Shown here: in pieces, positions 1 to 6,361 of the stretch | How the letters are laid out: every line of letters begins with the position of its first letter | Numbering within the stretch: the first letter of the stretch is position 1 | Source: Chryseobacterium gleum | Lineage (GTDB): Bacteria > Bacteroidota > Bacteroidia > Flavobacteriales_D > Crocinitomicaceae | DNA length: 12,101 nt | Reading direction: 5' to 3' | Assembly: GCA_945877005.1 (NCBI GenBank) | Contig: CAMCQL010000040.1 | Location: forward strand, 1 to 12,101 | Translations under genes and position numbers: made by a program | Notes under the pieces: model-generated | Databases searched by the model: none | Told to the model about the DNA's origin: nothing | Seen by the model: only the letters and a program-made list of their open reading frames with translations

Positions 1-168
1 ATTGAAGTTGAAATTGCTGATCTTGTTGGGAAAATACATTTAGTGAAAGAACTTACTTCCACTAACAATGAATTTAATTTATCGTTGGAAAAATTAGAAA
101 AAGGCACCTATATTGTTGTTTTAAAAACGGGTGACGTAAAAGAAATTCAAAAAATAATCAAAGAATAA
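1..168 (+). CDS. C-terminal fragment of a T9SS-secreted protein (type A sorting domain)
   Basis: Only the last 55 codons are present; the open frame enters from the left edge and stops at TAA 166-168. The residues fit the Por secretion tail (type A sorting domain): an IADLVGKI strand, then LSLEKLEKGTYIVVLKTG, then a basic end IQKIIKE. In this family the domain directs a protein that has already crossed the inner membrane to the type IX translocon in the outer membrane, where the tail is usually cleaved. The cargo function cannot be told because the body of the protein lies outside the window. The next gene begins 11 bases after the stop, so the two may share a transcript. Identification of the tail is firm at the pattern level; the parent protein is unknown. 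Confidence 0.8.
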   Translation: MEVEIADLVGKIHLVKELTSTNNEFNLSLEKLEKGTYIVVLKTGDVKEIQKIIKE

Positions 169-179
169 TTGAGAGAATC

Positions 180-434
180 ATGGACGAAAGAGAAATTATC
201 GATTTATCGAATGAAATCATTGATGGATTAACGAAACTTGCGCTAAGCGAAAAGCCTGGGATGCTCTCAGGGAAGGTGTTCAAGTCCTTAGGAGAACATG
301 CAAAGTTTTCTGAAATTAAGTTCTTGTATGCAGATTTTGTGAGAGACTTTAAAGGAGGTTACACTTCAACAGATGATTTGAAAAAGTTGACGGATTTCAG
401 ATACAAATTGGTGGATTTGTTTAATCAAAATTAG
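180..434 (+). CDS. Small hypothetical protein, 84 residues
   Basis: I do not recognise this protein. It is short, soluble-looking and probably mostly helical, with an acidic start (MDEREIIDLSNEIIDGL), no signal peptide, no membrane segment and no cysteine. The middle has a KFSEIKFLYADFVRDFKGG stretch and the end is KLVDLFNQN. The ATG at 180 is the first in frame after the T9SS cargo stop 11 bases upstream, and the frame has ordinary codon use for the window, so it is probably real and cotranscribed with that gene. Its stop at 432-434 faces the HAD phosphatase stop with only 2 bases between. Function is unknown. Confidence 0.6.
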   Translation: MDEREIIDLSNEIIDGLTKLALSEKPGMLSGKVFKSLGEHAKFSEIKFLYADFVRDFKGGYTSTDDLKKLTDFRYKLVDLFNQN

Positions 435-436
435 AA

Positions 437-1102
437 CTACCTTTTTAATTCATAAAGGAAATCGAACATACTCCCAAAATGATAATCTGCGAGGATAAGT
501 TTTGGATTTGGTAGATGACTTTTTTCAGGAATGCATACCACTTCCATTGTAGCTGCTTTGCCTGAAATTATTCCATTCAATGAGTCTTCAATGACCAAAC
601 ATCTTTTGGGAGTGCATTTTAGTGCTTCTGCTGTTGTTAGATAAACTCCAGGATGAGGTTTTCCAAATTTTTCATTTTCAGCACTGTGGGTAACATCAAA
701 AAAGTTTTGAATGCATAATTTGGTGAGTACTGCATCTATCAATCGACGATAAGAAGAAGTTGCAAGTCCAATTTTAATCTTTTTTTCTTTTAAAAAGTGT
801 AGTGTTTCAACCACTCCTTCTAATGCAACCCCTTCTTTTAGAATTAATTCTACCATTTTGTCAACGATTGAATTTTCTACTTCTTTTATTGAAGCGTCTT
901 TCCAAGGAGCGACCTCGTGCCAGTAGGAGACAACTTCGTCAATCCGCATTCCAGTAGTTTTTTGAAATTCTTTCGGAGTTAACGGACATCCAACTGCTTT
1001 AAAAGCTTGTTCCATTGCAATTTTCCAAGTTGGCTCAGAATCAATTAATACTCCATCCATGTCAAAGATGACCGCATCGTAGTTGGTAAGTTTCAACTTC
1101 AT
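437..1102 (-). CDS. hxpB: HAD-superfamily sugar-phosphate phosphatase, HxpB/YniC-like
   Basis: A 221-residue cytoplasmic haloacid-dehalogenase-type hydrolase. Motif I is FDMDGVLIDSEP, with D14 the expected nucleophile and D16 the acid/base; motif II is ATSS (114-117); motif III is K148 in GKPHP; motif IV is IEDS (171-174), where E172 and D173 would bind Mg2+. The helical cap lies between residues 20 and 90. The stretch MRIDEVVSYWHEVAPW resembles, from memory, E. coli HxpB/YniC (hexitol and 2-deoxyglucose-6-phosphate phosphatase) more than beta-phosphoglucomutase. Substrate is therefore inferred as a small sugar or polyol phosphate, perhaps for detoxification. It is the last gene of the minus-strand operon, and its ATG overlaps the preceding stop as ATGA (1102-1099), suggesting translational coupling. 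Confidence 0.85.
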   Translation of the reverse strand: MKLKLTNYDAVIFDMDGVLIDSEPTWKIAMEQAFKAVGCPLTPKEFQKTTGMRIDEVVSYWHEVAPWKDASIKEVENSIVDKMVELILKEGVALEGVVETLHFLKEKKIKIGLATSSYRRLIDAVLTKLCIQNFFDVTHSAENEKFGKPHPGVYLTTAEALKCTPKRCLVIEDSLNGIISGKAATMEVVCIPEKSHLPNPKLILADYHFGSMFDFLYELKR

Positions 1103-1944
1103 TTTAAGTTTATTTTATAGAGGTTTCCACCGCCAATAATTTTTTGAACTTCATCGGTCAAAAATAAGGTCGATTCATCGTGAGAGATTGTAATAGCTTC
1201 TTTTTGAGAGTATGGGGTAGTAGGGATTGTTTTCTTTAAACCAAAGGTATTGCTGTTCAACTCATAAACCAGTATACGATTATAAGTTAATAAATAAAGT
1301 ATTGAATGACCGAAAGCTGCTCCGGTGATAGCGTCTTTTGCAAACCCACTTTCGCCAATAAATAATTTCCCTTTTGCGGTTGCGGTATAATTTCCTGGTT
1401 GACTTGGTATGGAGTAAATAAAGCTATTCCCATGAAATGGAACTGCCCTACACTTAGTAAATACCCAAAGCGAATCATTTTGAAAAAACATCGCTTCAGC
1501 ATCAAAATTGAGCGTTGCTTCTTCAGGTGGAAAAGCTGTTTGATCGGGATAGGAAAATGTGATTATTTTTGCAATGACATGCGTCGTTTTCAGTAAATTT
1601 TCCTGTTCTATTTTATAGATAGTGAGATTTTTTCGTTTGTTTTGATTGTTCCCAAAGTCTCCAATATAGATGTTGCCGTGTTCGTCTTTTGTGATTTCTT
1701 CCCAGTCGTCATTGATTGCATTTGAAACAGTAACTTGGTGTATTAAATCCCCTTTTAAGTTGATGAAATATAAAATAGGTTTGTCTCCACTGTCATTGTG
1801 AGTGATTAACAATGTATCATTGTATAGAATTAATCCTGAAGATTCTTCGATACTTTTAGGGAGTTGTCCAATTTTTTTAATCTTTTGGCCAAAGCTTGTT
1901 GTTGAAGCGAGTACTAATAGGAAAAAAATAATTCTCATTCGCAT
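1099..1944 (-). CDS. Secreted beta-propeller-like protein of unknown function
   Basis: A 281-residue protein with a typical signal peptide: basic MRMR, hydrophobic IIFFLLVLAST, and a likely cut at SFG|Q near residue 19. It has no lipobox Cys, so it should be free in the periplasm or further exported. The mature part reads as repeated blade-like units, including LILYNDTLLITHNDSGD, NIYIGDFGNN, DAEAMFFQNDSLWVFTK, ILYLLTYNRILVYEL and ESTLFLTDE, which suggests a beta-propeller of five or six blades. No catalytic motif is evident. Start choice: ATG 1944 gives a 10-base overlap with the upstream gene, while the in-frame ATG at 1938 (Met3) would give an exact ATGA overlap like others in this operon, so 1938 is a good alternative. 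Secretion is likely; function is unknown. Confidence 0.75.
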   Translation of the reverse strand: MRMRIIFFLLVLASTTSFGQKIKKIGQLPKSIEESSGLILYNDTLLITHNDSGDKPILYFINLKGDLIHQVTVSNAINDDWEEITKDEHGNIYIGDFGNNQNKRKNLTIYKIEQENLLKTTHVIAKIITFSYPDQTAFPPEEATLNFDAEAMFFQNDSLWVFTKCRAVPFHGNSFIYSIPSQPGNYTATAKGKLFIGESGFAKDAITGAAFGHSILYLLTYNRILVYELNSNTFGLKKTIPTTPYSQKEAITISHDESTLFLTDEVQKIIGGGNLYKINLK

Positions 1945-3278
1945 ATAATTTTTGGTATCTCATTGTCTCTAAATGAGGTGGGTAATAAAACTGGAATAAA
2001 TTTTATTGCAATAGGCAATAAGATGGATCCGCCTGGAATTGCAAATAAAATAAAGGATGGAATAGATGTGATACAATCAACTAATTGTAAGGAAACAATT
2101 TTTCGTTCTTTTAGTGTTAAATCGACATCTTTATCGAGTAATCGTGCCATTTCTTTCGTTTCGAACCATTCTTGTTTTAGTTTGTTCTTATTTCGTTGCC
2201 ATACTTTATGAATTCGATCAGCAACTTTCTTTTTTAAAATTAATCGTTCATTTTCATTTTGAAGGTAATTGATATTTGAGTGGTGATTTGTAAAAAATGC
2301 TTCGGTACTTGTTTTTAAATCTTCAGATTCCTTATTACTGAGGTATAATTTTTTGGAAAGATGTTGCAGAAAATTTATTTCTGAATCAGTGATCTCTAAA
2401 TTCGTTTGACACGTAAATGCACCAATATCAAACAGCAGTTTATTGTATAATTTTTTTGATTTAAAGATAGGATTCATACTCGTTGAAGCCAATCCTTTGT
2501 ACAATAGTTCTTCGTACTCTTCTTTTTGAATGGTCTCTAATCCTGAACCTGCAATGTAAACATGAAACCATTCTTTTTCTTCTGGTTGAATTTTACTGTC
2601 CGCATTTGCTGCGATTACAATTAATTTAAGTGTTTCCTCTACGCGTGATTCGTAGTGTTGTTCAGATAACGGTAATTGTGTGATCAAGAACTCGTTGTAA
2701 GCTACTAAATCAATGAAAACGAATGGATTACCAACATTTGTTATCCACGTTGGAGTAAGAGAGGGTTGGTACTTTAATTGAATGCGTTGTTTGATGTATT
2801 TTTCTAATTTCAGTATATTTTTCTTACGCTTTCTAGGTTTTATGGAGTAATTCAATTCATAAAAAGTGAACAATGATTGAACGAAGTCGTCGTAGTTTGA
2901 AAGGTTGGACCCTTTGTTATGTTCGTAAATCGATAGTAATAATTGAAAAAATAAAAATTTATACTGCTCTCTATCGGTCCATAAACTATCCGCAGCTGTG
3001 TATTGATAAGGTTTTGTAAAAGGATGTGAACTGATGATTCCTGCGTTAAAAATTAATTCATGTAACTGATCTTCCATTGGGGTATTTGGAGAATACTGAA
3101 AAATTGGTTTTACTTTTCCTTTTTGATATAAATTCAAATATCGTGGTATCCAGTAATCAGACCCAGGAAAAAAATTGTGAAAATTATCTTTGCTCGGAGA
3201 AGACACAAGACTATCCTGCCCATAATTCCAACCTGAAATAAAGATAAAAATAAACAGGAAATTACGACTCAATTTCAT
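1935..3278 (-). CDS. LETM1-related protein with N-terminal signal peptide (paralog 2)
   Basis: A 447-residue protein, homologous over its whole length to the next gene upstream. The C-terminal part (about 355-440) holds a LETM1-like signature: SIPSFILFAIPGGSILLPI, IKFIPVLLPTSF, FRDNEI. Human LETM1 has a very similar VPF...LLPVAVKLFPNMLPSTF segment. The middle (about 210-330) looks TerB-like and helical, with acidic stretches. Flavobacterial relatives are annotated as LETM1-related biofilm-associated protein, a name I recall and cannot verify here. Unlike its paralog it begins with a signal peptide (MKLSRNFLFIFIFISGWNYG, likely cut before Q21) and a linker before the shared FFPGSDYWIPRYLNLYQKG block. 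The start lies 17 bases inside the upstream gene. Export is predicted; role unknown. Confidence 0.8.
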   Translation of the reverse strand: MKLSRNFLFIFIFISGWNYGQDSLVSSPSKDNFHNFFPGSDYWIPRYLNLYQKGKVKPIFQYSPNTPMEDQLHELIFNAGIISSHPFTKPYQYTAADSLWTDREQYKFLFFQLLLSIYEHNKGSNLSNYDDFVQSLFTFYELNYSIKPRKRKKNILKLEKYIKQRIQLKYQPSLTPTWITNVGNPFVFIDLVAYNEFLITQLPLSEQHYESRVEETLKLIVIAANADSKIQPEEKEWFHVYIAGSGLETIQKEEYEELLYKGLASTSMNPIFKSKKLYNKLLFDIGAFTCQTNLEITDSEINFLQHLSKKLYLSNKESEDLKTSTEAFFTNHHSNINYLQNENERLILKKKVADRIHKVWQRNKNKLKQEWFETKEMARLLDKDVDLTLKERKIVSLQLVDCITSIPSFILFAIPGGSILLPIAIKFIPVLLPTSFRDNEIPKIICE

Positions 3279-4518
3279 TGTCTCTAAATGCAGAAGGAAT
3301 TAAATTTGGGATGATTTTAAGTACAATCGGCAACAAAATTGCTCCACCAGGCAACATGAATATTGCCAATGCAGGCATTGTTTTAACGATGTCCAAGAAT
3401 TGCGTTTTAACACGTTCCTTTTCTTCTTTTGTCAGCTCTTCAGTGGTTGATTTCTTGATTAATTTGACTAAATCTTTACTTTGCTGAATTTCATTGATGA
3501 GTTTATCTTTATTTCTTCCCAGTATTTTGATCCATCTTTTTGAAATATTATCGTACAAATGTTCGACAGTATTTCTGTTTTGTAAATAAGGAATTTTATC
3601 GGTGTGATTCAAAACAAATTGTTCAATAGCCACAAAGGTTTCATCCAATTCAGAAATCGATAGATGAAGGAAATTAGCAACATTGATACAATTTTCTTTT
3701 TCAATAGAATCGATTTCTTTGTTACTATATATTGTTAAAACTGAAATATCCAGTAAAAAACGTTTGAACATCCAAAGTTGGGTAAAAGTGGAAGATAAAT
3801 CTTTCAGTTTAGCACCTGTTTTTAGATGTTGTTGTGCTGCTTTTTTTCGAGTTTCATTAATGTTCGCACTCGCAAGAAAAACTTCAAAAATGGTTTTTTC
3901 ATTTTCAGACACTTTTCCATCTATGTAAGACGAAAATGAAATCATTTTTAACACATCTATCGCAAGTTCTTCGTAATGAGAGTCGTGAAGCGAACGTTGC
4001 GTTTTCAGAAATTCATTGTATAAGATCACATCCAAATAAACGAATGAATTACTTAAATAGTTTAGCCACAGTGCATTATTAATAATGTTTCCAGGGATTT
4101 CAGTACGCTTTTCAAGGATGCTTTCAATTTTTTCTTCGGGACTTTCTTTTTTGAAGAACCGCATCATTTTGGTAATTGCGGGCGAAGTATGTTGTCCGTA
4201 AAATTGAATGAGTGAATGAATGAATTGATCAAAGTTTTCTGCACCATCGCCACCGTTTAGTTCATAAATGAACAAATGGGATTCAAATAAAAGTAATTTT
4301 AGTTTTTCTTCGGTGGTCCACAGTTTGTCATCCAATTGGTTCGCAAAAAGTAATTCCGTAGGAAAACCAAACACAATTCCAGATTGAGATAATTGAATAT
4401 GGGCAAAGTGTTCATTACTGATTTCAGTTGGTTTATCCACAGAGAGGATAATGTCTCCTTTTTGCAAAAGATCATTGTACTTTGATACCCAACCTTTAGA
4501 ACCAGGATAAAGAATCAT
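3262..4518 (-). CDS. LETM1-related protein without signal peptide (paralog 1)
   Basis: A 418-residue protein starting directly with the family block YPGSKGWVSKYNDLLQKGD, with no signal peptide. An N-terminal helical part holds WTTEEKLKLLLFESHLFIYELN. Then come VYLDVILYNEFLKTQ (160-174) and HYE, a TerB-like helical section (about 185-300, with SSYIDGKVSENEKTIFE), and YLQNRN (311-316). The LETM1-like end (about 325-418) includes MPALAIFMLPGGAILLPI, IPNLIPSAF and FRDNEIES; residues 381-408 are hydrophobic and could contact or enter a membrane. In eukaryotes LETM1 acts in mitochondrial cation/proton exchange; a transport role here is not shown by the sequence. Its ATG overlaps the lspA stop as ATGA (4518-4515). 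The downstream neighbour is its paralog. Confidence 0.8.
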   Translation of the reverse strand: MILYPGSKGWVSKYNDLLQKGDIILSVDKPTEISNEHFAHIQLSQSGIVFGFPTELLFANQLDDKLWTTEEKLKLLLFESHLFIYELNGGDGAENFDQFIHSLIQFYGQHTSPAITKMMRFFKKESPEEKIESILEKRTEIPGNIINNALWLNYLSNSFVYLDVILYNEFLKTQRSLHDSHYEELAIDVLKMISFSSYIDGKVSENEKTIFEVFLASANINETRKKAAQQHLKTGAKLKDLSSTFTQLWMFKRFLLDISVLTIYSNKEIDSIEKENCINVANFLHLSISELDETFVAIEQFVLNHTDKIPYLQNRNTVEHLYDNISKRWIKILGRNKDKLINEIQQSKDLVKLIKKSTTEELTKEEKERVKTQFLDIVKTMPALAIFMLPGGAILLPIVLKIIPNLIPSAFRDNEIES

Positions 4519-5195
4519 TCTTCGATGTTTGAAGGTGCGGTTATTTTTTCTTTCTTCTCTTTTGGAAAGTAGCTTTTTTGACGCAATAGAATCATCACTA
4601 CACCAACTGTAATTGCACCATCAGCAAGGTTCCAAATGGCAGGAAAGACCTCATTTCCTCCTATACCTGGCATCCATTTTGGCCAATGCATGTCAAATTG
4701 AAACATGTCTACTACATTACCAAATAAAAATCCTTGGTGACGCACTTCTACTTCACCGAAATATTCACAGGTGCGTTTAATACCAGAACCTTCTAAGTGG
4801 TTAAATGTGAGACAAGGGTCGAATTTAAAAATGAAATCATATAACATAGAGTCGATTAAGTTTCCAATTGCACCTGAAAATATAAATCCAATCGCGATTA
4901 AAAATTCTAATTTCACTCCTTCTTTTGCTTGTTTTACCCAATACCAAGCAATCCCTGTGATTGCGATGATTCTGAAAATACTCAAACTCAATTTTGCCCA
5001 AATACCAGTTCCAAGGGTTGTTCCGAATGCCATCCCTTGATTTTCAATGTACACTAATTTAAACCATGAACCAATCAATTGAATTGGCTCATCCATGAAA
5101 GCCACTTGGGTTTTGGTCCAGATTTTTAGTACTTGATCAAAAAACAAAATAAGGGTCACTATTGACCCTACAATCATCAGATTTCTTCGAATCAT
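4515..5195 (-). CDS. lspA: Lipoprotein signal peptidase (signal peptidase II)
   Basis: Inner-membrane aspartyl protease that removes signal peptides from diacylated prolipoproteins. The protein has 226 residues, against about 160-170 in E. coli. Conserved family segments are FDQVLK (19-24), ENQGMAFG (51-58), GAIGNLID (108-115), VVDM (161-164) and NLADGAI (189-195). By alignment with the family the catalytic pair is D163 and D192. The extra length is mostly an insertion of roughly 40 residues between GNLID and VVDM, holding Cys128 and Cys143, plus a charged C-terminal tail after residue 205. Long LspA forms are common in Bacteroidota. The start codon overlaps the previous gene's stop by one base (TAATG, 5197-5193), and its own stop overlaps the next ATG, so expression is probably coupled. 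Confidence 0.95.
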   Translation of the reverse strand: MIRRNLMIVGSIVTLILFFDQVLKIWTKTQVAFMDEPIQLIGSWFKLVYIENQGMAFGTTLGTGIWAKLSLSIFRIIAITGIAWYWVKQAKEGVKLEFLIAIGFIFSGAIGNLIDSMLYDFIFKFDPCLTFNHLEGSGIKRTCEYFGEVEVRHQGFLFGNVVDMFQFDMHWPKWMPGIGGNEVFPAIWNLADGAITVGVVMILLRQKSYFPKEKKEKITAPSNIEE

Positions 5196-5578
5196 TAGTG
5201 TTTTTGTGCGTTTTTAGCTTCTATACTTAAGGTTGCGTGTGGCACTAACATTAATCGTTCTTTTTGGATTAATTTACCTGTTTCACGACAAATACCGTAA
5301 GTTTTATTTTCGATGCGAACCAATGCACTGTTCAAATTTTGAATGAATTGTTCTTGACGTGCAGAAAGTTGTGCAACTTCTTCTCGGGATAAGGTTTCAG
5401 AACCGTCTTCCATCATGTTAAACGTACGACCTGTATCACTTGTCCCATGATCATCAGCGAGTGAGAGTGAATTTTTCAGTAGTTGATAATCAACTTCTGC
5501 TTCTTTTAATTTTGTTTGTATAAGCTCTTTAAATTCTTGTAATTCAGCGTCTGAGAAGCGTGTTTTTTCAGTTGACAT
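5195..5578 (-). CDS. TraR/DksA-family protein with degenerate zinc finger
   Basis: A 127-residue protein with a long coiled-coil-like helical region (about 8-90) and a C-terminal DksA-type segment, TYGICRETGKLIQKERLMLV followed by PHATLSIEA. In DksA/TraR proteins this segment normally has CxxC...CxxC binding zinc. Here only C97 remains; the other positions are T100, S118 and A121. The fold and the ERL..VP.ATL core are kept, so it is a family member that probably folds without zinc. An acidic pair equivalent to the coiled-coil tip of DksA is not obvious to me. The family usually binds RNA polymerase in the secondary channel; whether this one does is inference. It is the first gene of the operon, with a candidate promoter at 5608-5615. 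Confidence 0.88.
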   Translation of the reverse strand: MSTEKTRFSDAELQEFKELIQTKLKEAEVDYQLLKNSLSLADDHGTSDTGRTFNMMEDGSETLSREEVAQLSARQEQFIQNLNSALVRIENKTYGICRETGKLIQKERLMLVPHATLSIEAKNAQKH

Positions 5579-5607
5579 TGGGTTATCTTGTTTAAATTAA
5601 TTGCTGA

Positions 5608-5615
5608 CAAATATA
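5608..5615 (-). promoter_or_regulatory. Candidate -7 element for the dksA-like/lspA operon
   Basis: On the minus strand this reads TATATTTG, matching the Bacteroidota -7 consensus TAnnTTTG. Transcription would begin about 25 bases before the ATG at 5578. No TTG -33 element is seen at the usual distance upstream, which lowers confidence. Confidence 0.4.
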
Positions 5616-5722
5616 AATTAAATATTCGTTTCTGTTTTTTTATTAGGATTAAATTATTCTGAAAATCAAGTAAATTTTGTGTATGTTTTCGTTTGTTGCG
5701 TAGTTTCTCTATTTTTATTTCT

Positions 5723-5730
5723 TAAATTTG
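5723..5730 (+). promoter_or_regulatory. Candidate -7 element for queE
   Basis: TAAATTTG matches TAnnTTTG. A TTG at 5696-5698 could be the -33 element, although the 24-base spacer is at or beyond the usual upper limit. The box ends 4 bases before the queE ATG (5735), so initiation at the usual distance would give a leaderless or nearly leaderless message. Confidence 0.35.
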
Positions 5731-5734
5731 ATAT

Positions 5735-6358
5735 ATGGAATTAAATTATCGTTTAAATCAATTGACCCTTCCTTTAATGGAACAGTTCTATACGATTCAA
5801 GGTGAAGGACGATATTCAGGAAGACCAGCTTATTTTATTCGTTTAGCAGGATGTGACATTGGTTGTGTTTGGTGTGATGTGAAGGATAGTTGGGATAAAA
5901 TGATGCATCCATTGGTTTCTGTTCAATCGATTATTGATCAAGTCAAAGAAATCCCATCTGATTTTATTGTGATTACGGGTGGAGAACCTGCTTTGTATGA
6001 TTTAAATTTATTGATTGATGCCCTCCATAGTTTAGGGTTTGAGGTTGCCATTGAAACATCAGGGGTTTATCCTCTGAAAGGAAATGTAGATTGGTATTGC
6101 TTTTCACCAAAAAAATTTAAAAAAGCGTGCGACGAGTCTTACCTTAGAGCCAATGAACTAAAGGTTGTAATTTATCATCCTTCAGATTTTGATTGGGCGG
6201 AGGAACATGCTTCAAAAGTTAGTCCAGAATGTATGCTTTTTTTACAGCCAGAATGGTCGAAAGCTGAATCGATGAATCCCATATTGGTTGATTATATTAA
6301 GTTGAATCCACATTGGAGATTAAGTTTACAAACGCACAAATTTTTAAATATCCCTTAA
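5735..6358 (+). CDS. queE: 7-carboxy-7-deazaguanine synthase QueE
   Basis: A 207-residue radical SAM enzyme that converts 6-carboxy-tetrahydropterin to 7-carboxy-7-deazaguanine, on the route to preQ0 and queuosine in tRNA. The N-terminal QFYTIQGEGRYSGRPAYFIR segment is characteristic of QueE. It leads into the cluster motif CxxxCxxC at C40, C44 and C47 (GCDIGCVWCD), which holds the 4Fe-4S cluster that cleaves SAM. The TGGEP motif (81-85) contacts SAM. Length is normal for the family. The ATG at 5735 gives the expected N-terminus, and the upstream 156 bases are shared with the divergent dksA-like operon. The stop lies 3 bases before the PorE-like gene, so the two are probably cotranscribed although functionally unrelated. 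No other queuosine gene is in the window. Confidence 0.95.
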   Translation: MELNYRLNQLTLPLMEQFYTIQGEGRYSGRPAYFIRLAGCDIGCVWCDVKDSWDKMMHPLVSVQSIIDQVKEIPSDFIVITGGEPALYDLNLLIDALHSLGFEVAIETSGVYPLKGNVDWYCFSPKKFKKACDESYLRANELKVVIYHPSDFDWAEEHASKVSPECMLFLQPEWSKAESMNPILVDYIKLNPHWRLSLQTHKFLNIP

Positions 6359-6361
6359 CTC

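Noticed and set aside
435..436. Bidirectional terminator between the convergent genes
   Set aside because: There are only 2 bases between the stops and no convincing hairpin in the flanking sequence.
1399..1596. Short plus-strand frame inside the propeller gene
   Set aside because: No start context or family features; it is the shadow of the minus-strand gene.
4771..5040. Open frame of 89 codons on the plus strand
   Set aside because: It is antisense to the well-supported lspA and shows no recognisable protein features.
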